The notes below the pieces were generated by a model. That model had not been told where the DNA came from and made no database searches. It was given only the letters and a program-made list of their open reading frames with translations. Source: Bacillota bacterium (GTDB lineage: Bacteria; Bacillota; Clostridia; Oscillospirales; Oscillospiraceae). From it: a stretch of 64,000 nucleotides of DNA. Both the position numbers and the translations under genes were made by a program. The stretch lies in the NCBI GenBank assembly GCA_023386265.1, contig JAEWKA010000004.1:434001-498000 (forward strand), read 5' to 3'. Shown here in pieces: positions 16,402 to 25,107 of this stretch (positions are counted from its first letter, which is position 1; each line of letters opens with the position of its first letter).

Positions 16402-17943
16402 GTGCTCTCCTCAAGTATTTTGGGAAAAACCTATTACATTTGGCTGCAAAGCGGCACATTCGCCTTTCTGCAGATGATTTTCAGTACACTCAGCAACGCC
16501 TTTTCCGAAAGCAAGATCGTCCATTGGTTTGTCAGAGACAGCAGTGTCGAGCCACTTTATGAAAAATCACTTTTCGCACGTGTTTTCAAGGCGATATTCG
16601 ATTTTATTGCCTATATAATATCTTGTATAATCAAGGCGATAACTCGTGCGGCTCGGGGCAGTGTTTCGGCGGCTTTTGTAAATCGATATATAAAAGGTTC
16701 TTTCTTTATCAATTTCGAAACCATACTGGGCGGTTTTATCTGCCTAATGTTCATTATCCCGCACGACTACTGGTCAAACACCTACGCGCTTTTAGCTGCG
16801 CTTGGTCTTTTCTCGCTCTATTTCATTATGGTCGGCGCTGGCAAGAGAAAGCTGTACTATCTGCACGACATGGGCCTTCCTGTTACCCTTTTCATGATTG
16901 CCTGCGTAGCAAGTCTCGCATTTAGCTTTGATAGGGGCGATAGCTTCCGAATTCTTCTGTTCTATGTCACCGCTCTCCTGCTCATGTACATCATTTCTGC
17001 CGACATCACGACAAAGGAACGCATGATGAAGCTCCTCGGCTTCATCTATATCGCCGTTATCTTCACAGCGCTTTTCGCTTTTTATCAGCGTATTACGGGC
17101 GTTGCAGTCAGCGCAAGCTTGACTGACCTTGATTTGAATAAGGGCGTTCCCGGCAGAGTCTATGGTACCTTGGGCAATCCCAACAACTACGCTGAATTCC
17201 TTGTCATGATGACGCCGCTCGCGGCGGTATTTGCTGCAAATATTAATCGTGCATGGATCAGAATCCCCTTCTGCGCTGGCGTCGCTTTACCCATTTTGGC
17301 GCTGTTCATGACCTATTCGCGCTCCTGCTGGATATCGATGATGATTACCTGCATCATTTTCGTATACTACGCTAACAAGAAACTGATACCGGCGTTCTTC
17401 CTTCTCTGCGTCGCAGCAATTCCCCTACTTCCGAACAGCATATTAGTAAGGCTTTCTACGCTCCTGACCATGAAGGATTCTTCAATGGTATTTCGTCTCT
17501 ATGTCTGGGACGGCGCAATCAAGATGGTCCGCGACTATTTTATGACCGGGATCGGTCTCGGACCGGGTAGCTTCGCAGTTCTTTATCCGGATTACGCAAA
17601 TCTGCACGCTCAGGTGGGGGTTCCGCACAGTCACATGGTCTATATGGAGCTTATTCTGGAGCTCGGAGTCCTCGGCTTTGTCTCCTTCATGTGGTTCATG
17701 CTCAGGCTCTGGAAGGATTCCGCGCGTGCGCTTTTGAAAACCTCATGCAAGACAAACAAATTAGTGCTTATCGCCTGTATATCGAGCCTTGTGGGTATAG
17801 CGTTCGCTTTCGGTGTAGAATATGTCTGGTATTACCCCCGCACCTTCTTCACATATTTCATTCTCGCGGGCGTTGCTTTGGCGGCAATCAGGTTTACGAA
17901 AATCGAGAAAAGTAGTAACGACAAATCCATCAATGGAGAATAA
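16402..17943 (+). CDS. O-antigen ligase/polymerase (Wzy_C) family membrane protein
   Basis: The protein has 513 residues with a GTG start at 16402 (upstream AGCGGGGTGG). The first 110 residues are a soluble/amphipathic extension. About ten membrane helices follow. The Wzy_C-type region includes GTLGNPNNYAEFL, FMTYSRSCWISM and, in a large outside loop, DYFMTGIGLGPGSFAVLYP followed by VPHSHMVYMELILELG with a conserved His. Such proteins join sugar polymers to each other or to a carrier outside the membrane. With the glycosyltransferase before it, it suggests an exopolysaccharide or secondary cell-wall polymer. Confidence 0.85.
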   Translation: MLSSSILGKTYYIWLQSGTFAFLQMIFSTLSNAFSESKIVHWFVRDSSVEPLYEKSLFARVFKAIFDFIAYIISCIIKAITRAARGSVSAAFVNRYIKGSFFINFETILGGFICLMFIIPHDYWSNTYALLAALGLFSLYFIMVGAGKRKLYYLHDMGLPVTLFMIACVASLAFSFDRGDSFRILLFYVTALLLMYIISADITTKERMMKLLGFIYIAVIFTALFAFYQRITGVAVSASLTDLDLNKGVPGRVYGTLGNPNNYAEFLVMMTPLAAVFAANINRAWIRIPFCAGVALPILALFMTYSRSCWISMMITCIIFVYYANKKLIPAFFLLCVAAIPLLPNSILVRLSTLLTMKDSSMVFRLYVWDGAIKMVRDYFMTGIGLGPGSFAVLYPDYANLHAQVGVPHSHMVYMELILELGVLGFVSFMWFMLRLWKDSARALLKTSCKTNKLVLIACISSLVGIAFAFGVEYVWYYPRTFFTYFILAGVALAAIRFTKIEKSSNDKSINGE

Positions 17944-17945
17944 AC

Positions 17946-18455
17946 ATGAAAAATGATAAGGTCCACAAGCTTGTATGGGCGGGTCTCTTTACCGCGCTAA
18001 CCACAGTTGCAACAATGATAATAATTCCAGTCCCAGTCCTTCACGGCTATGCAAATGGCGGCGACGCATTGGTTATAGTAAGTGCTTTCCTCCTCGGCCC
18101 CGCTTGGGGCGCAGTTGCGGCGGGCCTTGGTTCCGCTCTATCGGACTTACTGTCTGGTTATGTAATTTATGCTCCCGCAACGCTCATAATCAAAGCCTTG
18201 ATGGCTCTTGCGGCTGGCGCAATTCTGAGACCCAATAAAAACAAAATGAATTTGTTAGTTACTATTTTGGCTTGTGTTACAGCAGAGCTACTCATGATTG
18301 CCGGATATTTTGCCTATGATTGCATTATTTACGGAGTTAAAGGTGCAATCGGAGATATCGCGGGCAACGGCACTCAGGGTATCTTCGCTGTTATCGCCGG
18401 CACTGCTCTGTTCTACGGACTCATGCGCATTCCTTACGTCAAAAAGACCTTTTAG
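17946..18455 (+). CDS. ECF transporter S component, substrate unknown
   Basis: The protein has 169 residues with five or six membrane helices. It shows the family pattern VWAGLFTALTTVATM at the N-terminus and GYANGGDALVIVSAFLLGPAWGA in the second helix. S components bind a vitamin or cofactor precursor and dock on a shared EcfAAT module, which is not in this window. It starts 2 bases after the polymerase gene and 21 bases before the ABC-F gene, so it is co-transcribed. The substrate cannot be assigned. Confidence 0.82.
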   Translation: MKNDKVHKLVWAGLFTALTTVATMIIIPVPVLHGYANGGDALVIVSAFLLGPAWGAVAAGLGSALSDLLSGYVIYAPATLIIKALMALAAGAILRPNKNKMNLLVTILACVTAELLMIAGYFAYDCIIYGVKGAIGDIAGNGTQGIFAVIAGTALFYGLMRIPYVKKTF

Positions 18456-18476
18456 CATAAATTTAGGAGTTATTAC

Positions 18477-20072
18477 ATGATTACAGTTGAGAACCTTTCA
18501 CTTCAATTCGGCGGTCAGAAGCTCTTTGACAGAGTGGACCTCCAGTTCGTAGCAGGCAACTGCTACGGCATCATCGGCGCGAATGGCGCAGGCAAATCGA
18601 CCTTCCTTCGGATACTGTCCGGAGATCTGGATAGTTACGAGGGAAATGTAAATATCGACAAGAAGCGCCGTATGTCCGTCCTTAAGCAGAACCAAAACAT
18701 GTACGACGATTATTCTGTCATGGACACCGTCATTATGGGCAACAAGCGCCTTTATGACTGCGGCAAGGAAAAGGACGCAATCTATGATAAGCCCGATTTC
18801 TCCGATGAGGATGGTATTCATGCGGCGGAACTCGAGGAAGAATATGCCGAACTCGGCGGCTGGGAATCCGAAAGCGACGCTTCGCGCATCCTACAGGGTC
18901 TGGGCATTGCAACCGACCTGCACTCCAGCATGATGTCTGAGCTTGAGGGTCGCCAAAAGGTCAAGGTTCTGCTTGCGCAGGCACTTTTCGGTCATCCCGA
19001 CATTATACTCCTCGATGAGCCGACCAATAACCTTGACCTTGCATCCGTAGTATGGCTCGAGGATTTTCTGCTTGATTACGACGGCACTGTACTGGTCGTA
19101 TCGCATGACCGCTATTTCTTGAACACCGTCTGCACGCACATCGTAGATATCGACTACGGCAAAATCAGAATGTATGTCGGTAACTATGACTTCTGGTATG
19201 AGTCCAGCCAGCTTATGCAGAGGCTCATTAAAGACCAAAACAAAAAGGCCGATCAGAAAATCGCGGAGCTTCAGGCGTTTATCGCGCGCTTTTCAGCAAA
19301 CAAATCCAAATCTCGTCAGGCAACGAGCCGCCGCAAGCTGCTCGATAAGCTGACGGTCGAGGAAATGCCCGCCTCCTCCCGCCGCTATCCGTGGGTCGGC
19401 TTCAAGGCTGAGCGCGAACCCGGAAAGGATAGGCTTTTTGTCACCGATATAAGCAAGACTGTGGATGGAGTTAAGGTTCTGAATAAGGTCAGCTTTATCG
19501 TTGGCAAGGACGACAAGATAGCGATCATAGGCAAAAACGAAATTGCGATCACAACGCTGTTTAAGATTCTTGCCGGAGAGCTTGAGCCTGACGAGGGCGA
19601 GTTTAAATGGGGCGTTTCTACGACTCAAGCGTACTTCCCCAAAGACAACAACTCATATTTTGATAACTGCGACTATGACATTATGGACTGGATGCGTCAA
19701 TTCTCCGACGACAAACGCGAGAGCTATCTGCGCACCTTCCTCGGGCGCATGCTCTTCTCCAATGACGATGTCTACAAAAAGGTTAAGGTTCTCTCGGGCG
19801 GAGAAAAAGTGCGCTGCATGATAAGCAAAATGATGCTTTCCGGCGCAAACGTACTGCTGTTCGATCAGCCTACAAACCATCTGGACCTCGAGAGTATCGC
19901 CGCGCTGAATAACGGTATGGATGCTTTCGAGTATAACATCATTTTCTCAAGTCACGACCACCAGCTTACACAGACGGTCGCGAACCGTATCATCGAGCTA
20001 ACTCCGGACGGCTGTATCGACCGCCTTTGCAGCTACGACGAATACATGCACATCATGGACAAAAAGGACTGA
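18477..20072 (+). CDS. ABC-F family ATPase (YbiT-like), second ATP site degenerate
   Basis: The protein has 531 residues with two nucleotide-binding domains on one chain, an inter-domain linker (RFSANKSKSRQATSRRKLLDKL) and no membrane part, typical of ABC-F proteins that act on the ribosome. Site 1 has Walker A GANGAGKST and Walker B LLDEPTNNLDL. Its signature is altered (MSELEGRQKVKV instead of LSGGQ). In the second domain the Walker A reads GKNEIAITT, lacking the lysine, and Walker B reads LLFDQPTNHLDL, with Gln in place of the catalytic Glu; the signature LSGGEKVR is intact. So the second domain probably binds ATP weakly and hydrolyses it poorly. No resistance role can be inferred. Confidence 0.88.
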   Translation: MITVENLSLQFGGQKLFDRVDLQFVAGNCYGIIGANGAGKSTFLRILSGDLDSYEGNVNIDKKRRMSVLKQNQNMYDDYSVMDTVIMGNKRLYDCGKEKDAIYDKPDFSDEDGIHAAELEEEYAELGGWESESDASRILQGLGIATDLHSSMMSELEGRQKVKVLLAQALFGHPDIILLDEPTNNLDLASVVWLEDFLLDYDGTVLVVSHDRYFLNTVCTHIVDIDYGKIRMYVGNYDFWYESSQLMQRLIKDQNKKADQKIAELQAFIARFSANKSKSRQATSRRKLLDKLTVEEMPASSRRYPWVGFKAEREPGKDRLFVTDISKTVDGVKVLNKVSFIVGKDDKIAIIGKNEIAITTLFKILAGELEPDEGEFKWGVSTTQAYFPKDNNSYFDNCDYDIMDWMRQFSDDKRESYLRTFLGRMLFSNDDVYKKVKVLSGGEKVRCMISKMMLSGANVLLFDQPTNHLDLESIAALNNGMDAFEYNIIFSSHDHQLTQTVANRIIELTPDGCIDRLCSYDEYMHIMDKKD

Positions 20073-20103
20073 ACGACCACCGTTCCCCTGCCTTGTGAAT
20101 AAT

Positions 20104-20140
20104 AAAAAAAGGACTTCTCAAAAAGAGAAGTCCTTTTTTT
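20104..20140 (+). terminator. terminator after the ABC-F gene
   Basis: A 16-bp stem (GGACTTCTC core, loop of five As) is flanked by A7 and T7, so it can act on both strands. Confidence 0.85.
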
Positions 20141-20286
20141 CGTTAAGTACAACGCTCAAGTATTAAAAGCACCTTTGCTCATCTTTTGGCTGATCTGAAA
20201 GTACAATACTTATGTCCAAAAAATAGTTCAAAGACTTGCCAATAACCGTCTCGGTCTTAGACCGAAACCGAAAACGAGCAAAACAG

Positions 20287-20568
20287 TTAAGCCTGTTCCT
20301 CTCTCATCTTCGCGAAGCACTCGCTGCAATAGACAGGTCTGTCGGACTTGGGCTCGAAAGGAACTTTTGCTTCCTTGCCGCATGCGGCACAGGTCGCTGT
20401 GTAATACTCGCGGGGACCGCGGGCTACGTTCTTTCTTGTGTCGCGACAAGACTTGCAGCGCTGGGGCTCGTTCTGGAAGCCGCGCTCTGCATAGAACTCC
20501 TGCTCACCGGCGGTAAACGTGAATTCCTGTCCACATTCCTTACATACTAACGTTTTGTCCTCGAACAT
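20287..20568 (-). CDS. zinc-ribbon domain protein
   Basis: The protein has 93 residues with four Cys pairs: VCKECG, RCKSCR, TCAACG and YCSECF. They fit two small zinc ribbons, an N-terminal probable zinc-binding (zf-trcl) domain and a C-terminal CxxC module. The function of the family is unknown; such proteins may bind nucleic acids or partner proteins. It lies 41 bases downstream of the SigH-like gene and may be co-transcribed with it. A short inverted repeat, TCGGTC/GACCGA, at 20251-20265 follows the gene. Confidence 0.8.
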   Translation of the reverse strand: MFEDKTLVCKECGQEFTFTAGEQEFYAERGFQNEPQRCKSCRDTRKNVARGPREYYTATCAACGKEAKVPFEPKSDRPVYCSECFAKMREEQA

Positions 20569-20609
20569 TTTGAATCCTCTCTTTGAAAAAGACTTACCCT
20601 AAAGGGCAT

Positions 20610-21239
20610 TTATTGCGAACAGCCCTTGCTGTTATCGCTGGGATAAAGGTTTTGCGCGAGCTTACGCCTGATGCGCTGAACGGCATTGTCAACAGACTTC
20701 TCAGTTTTACCGCATGTCTCCGCTATTTCGGAGTATGACAGTCCGCTGAGGTAAAGGTTTAGTATCTCAACTTCAAATTTTGACAAGCACCGCGAATAGG
20801 TTTGGATTATCTCATCTACGCTTTCCCGTGCCAATACCTGCTCCTCAGGAATCCGTCTATAAGCATCGCCGTAAGATACCGCGCTGGAATTACTTTCATC
20901 AGAGAGGACATCATCGAACGACACCATGTCGTTAAGTGGTTCGTGCTTTTTGCGTGAGGCACTTTTTATTGCCGAGAATATTCGCCGTTTAACGCAAATC
21001 TCGGCATATGTTTTGAAGGAGGTGTTCATGGATAAATTAAATTCTCTTATCGCTGAAAGCAGACCGAGCATCCCTTCCTGAATGAGATCCTCGCCGTCGC
21101 CTCCGACCAAAAAGAATGGTCTGGAACAAATCTTGACCAAACGAATATAGCGGAGCGCAAGCTGTTCCTCTGCGACCTTGTCGCCGGTTTCAGTCATGCT
21201 CAGCAACTCGTTATCACTGAGACTAGAATATTTTTCCAT
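20610..21239 (-). CDS. sigH: RNA polymerase sigma factor, SigH (Spo0H)-like
   Basis: The protein has 209 residues from the ATG at 21239. Region 2 includes LALRYIRLVKICSRPFFLVGGDGEDLIQEGMLGLLSAI, characteristic of SigH, and KTYAEICVKRRIFSAIKSASR. Region 4 has the HTH YLSGLSYSEIAETCGKTEKSVDNAVQRIRRKL. SigH directs transition-phase and early sporulation genes. An upstream ATG at 21266 is unlikely because the promoter's -10 box ends at 21272, putting the RNA start at or inside that codon. The downstream ATG has a GGATTGG site. The gene could be another SigH-family sigma, but its length and motifs fit SigH. Confidence 0.85.
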   Translation of the reverse strand: MEKYSSLSDNELLSMTETGDKVAEEQLALRYIRLVKICSRPFFLVGGDGEDLIQEGMLGLLSAIREFNLSMNTSFKTYAEICVKRRIFSAIKSASRKKHEPLNDMVSFDDVLSDESNSSAVSYGDAYRRIPEEQVLARESVDEIIQTYSRCLSKFEVEILNLYLSGLSYSEIAETCGKTEKSVDNAVQRIRRKLAQNLYPSDNSKGCSQ

Positions 21240-21271
21240 AACACCAATCCATTTATCCCTATACATTCGGA

Positions 21272-21300
21272 ATTATAGTATAATATTTACAAAAAGTCAA
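21272..21300 (-). promoter_or_regulatory. promoter of the sigH-like gene
   Basis: TTGACT, a 17-bp spacer and TATAAT on the minus strand. The RNA should start near 21265, which supports the ATG at 21239 as the real start. Confidence 0.75.
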
Positions 21301-21319
21301 GCGATTTCCTTTTACAAAT

Positions 21320-22693
21320 TTACATTTTCATATTTTTTGACAAGTTTTCAATGTGGGACGAAAGTCTCAGCGCAACCTCATCTAAGGTTTTTTTATCGGC
21401 CGCTTCGACCATAACTCTGATGAGAGCTTCGGTTCCGGACGGACGAATCAGTATCCTCCCCGTGCTGCCCAGCGCTTTCTGCTCCGCTTCAATCATATTT
21501 ATAAGACTAGCATCTGACATTATAAGTTCTTTTACGGCGTTGCCGCCTTCGATAGCGATGTTGGTAAGTATCTGAGGATAGGATGGAATCTCAGAGGCAA
21601 GTTCTGATAGCTTTTTACCGCTTTTGCTCAGTACACCAAGGAAACGTACAGCCGCGAGCTGCCCATCCCCCGTCGTTGCATAATCTAGAAAAATTAAGTG
21701 TCCGGATTGTTCCCCGCCGAGGTTAAAGCCGTTTTCAAGCATCATCTCAAGTACATTCCTGTCGCCTACAGCGGCACAGCGGAGATCGATGCCGTTTTTA
21801 CCGCAATACTCATGGAAGCCGAGGTTCGACATGACGGTCGCGACAATTGCGTTTTTACTGAGTTTTTCTTCGGCTATCATGGCTTTGCCGCAAATCGCCA
21901 TTATTTTGTCACCGTCAACGCACTGACCGTTTTCGTCAACTGCCAGACAACGATCGGCGTCCCCATCAAAGGCAAGTCCGAGATCAAAGCCGCCCGCGAC
22001 AACCATGCGCCCGAGAACCTCGATATGCGTGGAACCGCAGTTAGCGTTGATGTTGCAGCCGTCCGGATGGTCCTTGATTAGCTCCAGTTCAATCGGAAAT
22101 CTTCCGAAAATGTCGTTGACTGTTCTTGCGGCAGCGCCGTTTGAGCAATCAATCATGACCTTCAGCTTGCCAATACGTCCTTCAGAAACAGAAACTATAT
22201 GCTCAATGTACCTGTCGACGCCCTCTCGTCCGCGTGGCAGAACGTGTCCGATATCTCCGTTTAGCTTTTCAGTAAGCGGTTCATCAGAGTCTATGAGCTG
22301 CTCAATCTTGGCTTCTAGCTCATCGCTGAGTTTGAAGCCCTTGTCGTTAAATATTTTAATGCCGTTGTGTTCATAAGGATTGTGAGAAGCGGAAATGACA
22401 ATGCCTGCGTCCGACTTTGTATCCGTGGTTATAAAAGCCACTGCGGGAGTCGGAACAACTCCCAGAGGCATAACGTCTGCTCCAGCGGAACAAAGCCCAG
22501 CCGTTATCGCGGCTTCAAGCATATCACCGGAAATGCGTGTATCCTTCCCTATCGTAACAACAGGCTTTCTGCTATCAAAAAGTCCCTCCGCGAGAACCAT
22601 TGCCGTCGCCTGCCCGACTTTGAAAGCAAGCGCTGCGTCAAGCTCCTTGTTCACTATCCCACGGATTCCGTCGGTTCCAAAATATTTGCCCAA
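21320..22693 (-). CDS. glmM: phosphoglucosamine mutase
   Basis: The protein has 457 residues. Start: TTG at 22693, 8 bases after GGAGG, giving the canonical (M)GKYFGTDGIRG. The active-site phosphoserine motif SASHNP is at residues 101-106, the metal loop is FDGDADR, and the sugar-phosphate loop RPSGTEALIRV lies near the C-terminus. It converts glucosamine-6-phosphate to glucosamine-1-phosphate for UDP-GlcNAc and peptidoglycan synthesis. It follows ruvB by 76 bases. Confidence 0.96.
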   Translation of the reverse strand: MGKYFGTDGIRGIVNKELDAALAFKVGQATAMVLAEGLFDSRKPVVTIGKDTRISGDMLEAAITAGLCSAGADVMPLGVVPTPAVAFITTDTKSDAGIVISASHNPYEHNGIKIFNDKGFKLSDELEAKIEQLIDSDEPLTEKLNGDIGHVLPRGREGVDRYIEHIVSVSEGRIGKLKVMIDCSNGAAARTVNDIFGRFPIELELIKDHPDGCNINANCGSTHIEVLGRMVVAGGFDLGLAFDGDADRCLAVDENGQCVDGDKIMAICGKAMIAEEKLSKNAIVATVMSNLGFHEYCGKNGIDLRCAAVGDRNVLEMMLENGFNLGGEQSGHLIFLDYATTGDGQLAAVRFLGVLSKSGKKLSELASEIPSYPQILTNIAIEGGNAVKELIMSDASLINMIEAEQKALGSTGRILIRPSGTEALIRVMVEAADKKTLDEVALRLSSHIENLSKNMKM

Positions 22694-22769
22694 TTGGTTT
22701 TCCTCCAAAAATATGCATGTTCTATCGCTTCCCATAAATCGAGAAGCAAACTAATTATTTATATTTGCT

Positions 22770-23810
22770 TCAAATTTCGATCTGCTGCTGTCCGAGGTAT
22801 TCGATGCCCAGATGTTCGTATGCCTTTCTCGTGATGCAGCGTCCTCTCGGAGTGCGGGTTATAAAGCCTTGCTGAAGAAGATATGGCTCATAGACATCCT
22901 CAAGCGTAATTGCTTCTTCGTTAATCGTTGCAGCAACGGTTTCAAGCCCCACAGGACCGCCGCCGTAAAATTCGATTATGCTCCTGAGCATACGTCTGTC
23001 CAGCGAGTCAAGACCGAGCTTGTCCACCTCTAGACGCGTCAAAGCTTCGTCCGCCACGTGACGGGTGATTACACCATCCGCGCGTACCTGCGCATAGTCA
23101 CGCACCCGTCGGAGAAGTCTGTTCGCAATTCTCGGCGTGCCACGGCTGCGGCAGGCGATTTCCCTCGCGCCGGCTTCATCGATTTCGATTCCCAGTATAT
23201 CCGCACTACGCCTGACGATGAGCTGGAGCTCGTCTGGAGTGTAGAGCTCCAGACGCAGGGTGACACCGAAACGGTCGCGCAGAGGCGCTGTGAGCTGTCC
23301 TGAGCGCGTTGTAGCGCCGATTAGCGTAAACTTTGGCAAATCGAGCCGTATCGAGTTCGCGGAGGGACCCTTGCCTATGATTATATCGATAGCATAGTCC
23401 TCCATCGCGGGATAGAGTATCTCCTCGACGGTGCGGTTAAGTCTGTGAATCTCGTCCACAAACAGAATGTCGTTTTCCTGCAGATTCGTTAGCAGCGCAG
23501 CAAGGTCACCCGGCTTTTCGATGGTCGGACCGGAGGTTATGCGCATATTGACACCCATCTCATTTGCGATTATTCCCGCAAGCGTTGTTTTTCCGAGTCC
23601 CGGGGGACCGTGGAGCAGTACATGGTCGAGCGGTTCCTTACGCATCTTTGCAGCTTCAATAAAAATGCTCAGGTTTTCCTTAACCTTTTTCTGGCCAATA
23701 TATTCCTTGATAAAACGCGGACGGAGAGAGCCCTCGTTTGCGTCCTCCGGAAGTATGGATGTGGAAGTGATAATTCTTTCTTCATCTTCGCTGGAATAGC
23801 TTATACTCAC
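22770..23810 (-). CDS. ruvB: Holliday junction branch migration helicase RuvB
   Basis: The protein has 346 residues. Walker A GPPGLGKTT lies near residues 68-76, Walker B is DEIHR, sensor 1 is GATTRSG, and the C-terminal winged helix includes PRGRCITRKAYEHLG. RuvB hexamers drive Holliday junction migration with RuvA. It starts 12 bases after ruvA and is the last ruv gene. Confidence 0.97.
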   Translation of the reverse strand: MSISYSSEDEERIITSTSILPEDANEGSLRPRFIKEYIGQKKVKENLSIFIEAAKMRKEPLDHVLLHGPPGLGKTTLAGIIANEMGVNMRITSGPTIEKPGDLAALLTNLQENDILFVDEIHRLNRTVEEILYPAMEDYAIDIIIGKGPSANSIRLDLPKFTLIGATTRSGQLTAPLRDRFGVTLRLELYTPDELQLIVRRSADILGIEIDEAGAREIACRSRGTPRIANRLLRRVRDYAQVRADGVITRHVADEALTRLEVDKLGLDSLDRRMLRSIIEFYGGGPVGLETVAATINEEAITLEDVYEPYLLQQGFITRTPRGRCITRKAYEHLGIEYLGQQQIEI

Positions 23811-23822
23811 TTCTCACTCCCC

Positions 23823-24419
23823 CTATTTTATCATTTTTTTGAGCGACTGCCTGATAATATCCTCAAGCGATGCGTTTTCAACGTCGATATCCTTCATAAC
23901 AAAAGAAATCTCGCTGCTCGAATATCCCAGAACGGTCAGCGCGGCAACAGCGTCTGATAGCTTTGTGCCGCCGATAGGAACGGCAGAAACTGTGCCGCCT
24001 ATTGCAATTCCGCCCGTTTCCTTCGCAATTTTGTCCTTAAGTTCGAGCAGGATGCGCTGGGCAATTTTTTTGCCGATACCGGGAGCCGCCGTCAGTGCCT
24101 TTTCATCGCCCGAGATTACAGCCATTGCAAGCGCCTCCGGCGTAACCGAGGACAAAACGGAAAGTGCCGCCTTCGGTCCGACGCCCGATACGTCAATCAG
24201 CATTTCAAAGCAGCGTTTCTCCTGCTTGTCATAAAACCCAAAGAGGTCAAACGCGTCCTCGCGGACATTTTCGTAAGTATAGAGCTTTGCCGGCTCGCCT
24301 ATTTGAAGATGGGAGAGAGTATTCACCGTCACGTTCAGTGCAAAGCCGATGCCCCAGCAGTCAATTACCGCGAGGTTCGTTTCAATTGCCGAGACTTTTC
24401 CACTTATGTGGTAGAACAA
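23823..24419 (-). CDS. ruvA: Holliday junction branch migration protein RuvA
   Basis: The protein has 198 residues: an OB fold at the N-terminus (MFYHISGKVSAIE), tandem helix-hairpin-helix motifs (ISGVGPKAALSVLS and APGIGKKIAQRILLEL) and a C-terminal RuvB-binding domain (AVAALTVLGYSSSEI). It binds four-way junctions and loads RuvB. It overlaps the end of ruvC by 16 bases. Confidence 0.97.
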   Translation of the reverse strand: MFYHISGKVSAIETNLAVIDCWGIGFALNVTVNTLSHLQIGEPAKLYTYENVREDAFDLFGFYDKQEKRCFEMLIDVSGVGPKAALSVLSSVTPEALAMAVISGDEKALTAAPGIGKKIAQRILLELKDKIAKETGGIAIGGTVSAVPIGGTKLSDAVAALTVLGYSSSEISFVMKDIDVENASLEDIIRQSLKKMIK

Positions 24420-24919
24420 GGACTGTCACCCCCGTTTTTTGTAATTAGTGAGGTCGCGCTCCTCGCATGGCATATCGCGATAGCGAGAGCGTCCGCCGCA
24501 TCATCCGGCTTCGGCTCGATTTTCATGTTGAGAAGACGCTTGACCATGTAAATGACCTGCTTCTTTTCGGCTCTGCCGTAGCCCACGACGGACTGCTTAA
24601 CCTGAAGCGGCGTATATTCAAAGCTTGGAATCCTCGCCTTATGACACGCGAGGAGGATAACCCCCCTGCCGTGCGCAACAGAGATTCCCGTTGTGATATT
24701 CGTGTTGAAAAACAGTTCCTCGCAGGCAATCGAGTCCGGCGAAAAGGCCTCGATAAGCTCGGTCAAATCGTCATAAATTTGGTCAAGGCGGCTAGAAAGG
24801 CTCGTATGCGCTGGGGTTGTGATGACCCCGTAGTTCACAAGTGTCAGCTTGCTGCCTTCACTGTCGATGACCCCGAAGCCAACTGTCGCGATTCCAGGGT
24901 CTATACCTAAAATACGCAT
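24404..24919 (-). CDS. ruvC: Holliday junction resolvase RuvC
   Basis: The protein has 171 residues. The first catalytic Asp is in ILGIDPGIATVGFGV, Glu in IACEELFFN, and the DAADALAIAICH region provides the last acidic pair. It cuts junctions moved by RuvAB. It is first in ruvC-ruvA-ruvB. Confidence 0.96.
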   Translation of the reverse strand: MRILGIDPGIATVGFGVIDSEGSKLTLVNYGVITTPAHTSLSSRLDQIYDDLTELIEAFSPDSIACEELFFNTNITTGISVAHGRGVILLACHKARIPSFEYTPLQVKQSVVGYGRAEKKQVIYMVKRLLNMKIEPKPDDAADALAIAICHARSATSLITKNGGDSPCSTT

Positions 24920-25040
24920 TCATACCTCCGAGCGATATCCATATTTCACATTAGTTTATCATAATTAAGCAAACTATTCAATGTATTTTTCCTCTGTGTA
25001 CCAGTATGTACCCATTACCTAAAACAAGCTTGAAAACAAC

Positions 25041-25072
25041 AATGGCGTCACCGTCCGCTCGGTGGCGCCATT
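25041..25072 (-). terminator. terminator of the spoIIM-xerD operon
   Basis: A 13-bp stem with one G-U pair (AATGGCGTCACCG and partner, 6-nt loop). On the minus strand the tail is TTGTTGTTTT. It lies 36 bases after the xerD-like stop codon. Confidence 0.7.
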
Positions 25073-25107
25073 ATTATTACAGAACTCTGATTATTTTTAA
25101 TAAGTAA

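Noticed and set aside
20251..20265. The TCGGTC/GACCGA repeat as a terminator of the zinc-ribbon gene
   Set aside because: The stem is only 6 bp and is not followed by a T-run on either strand, so it is mentioned only in passing.
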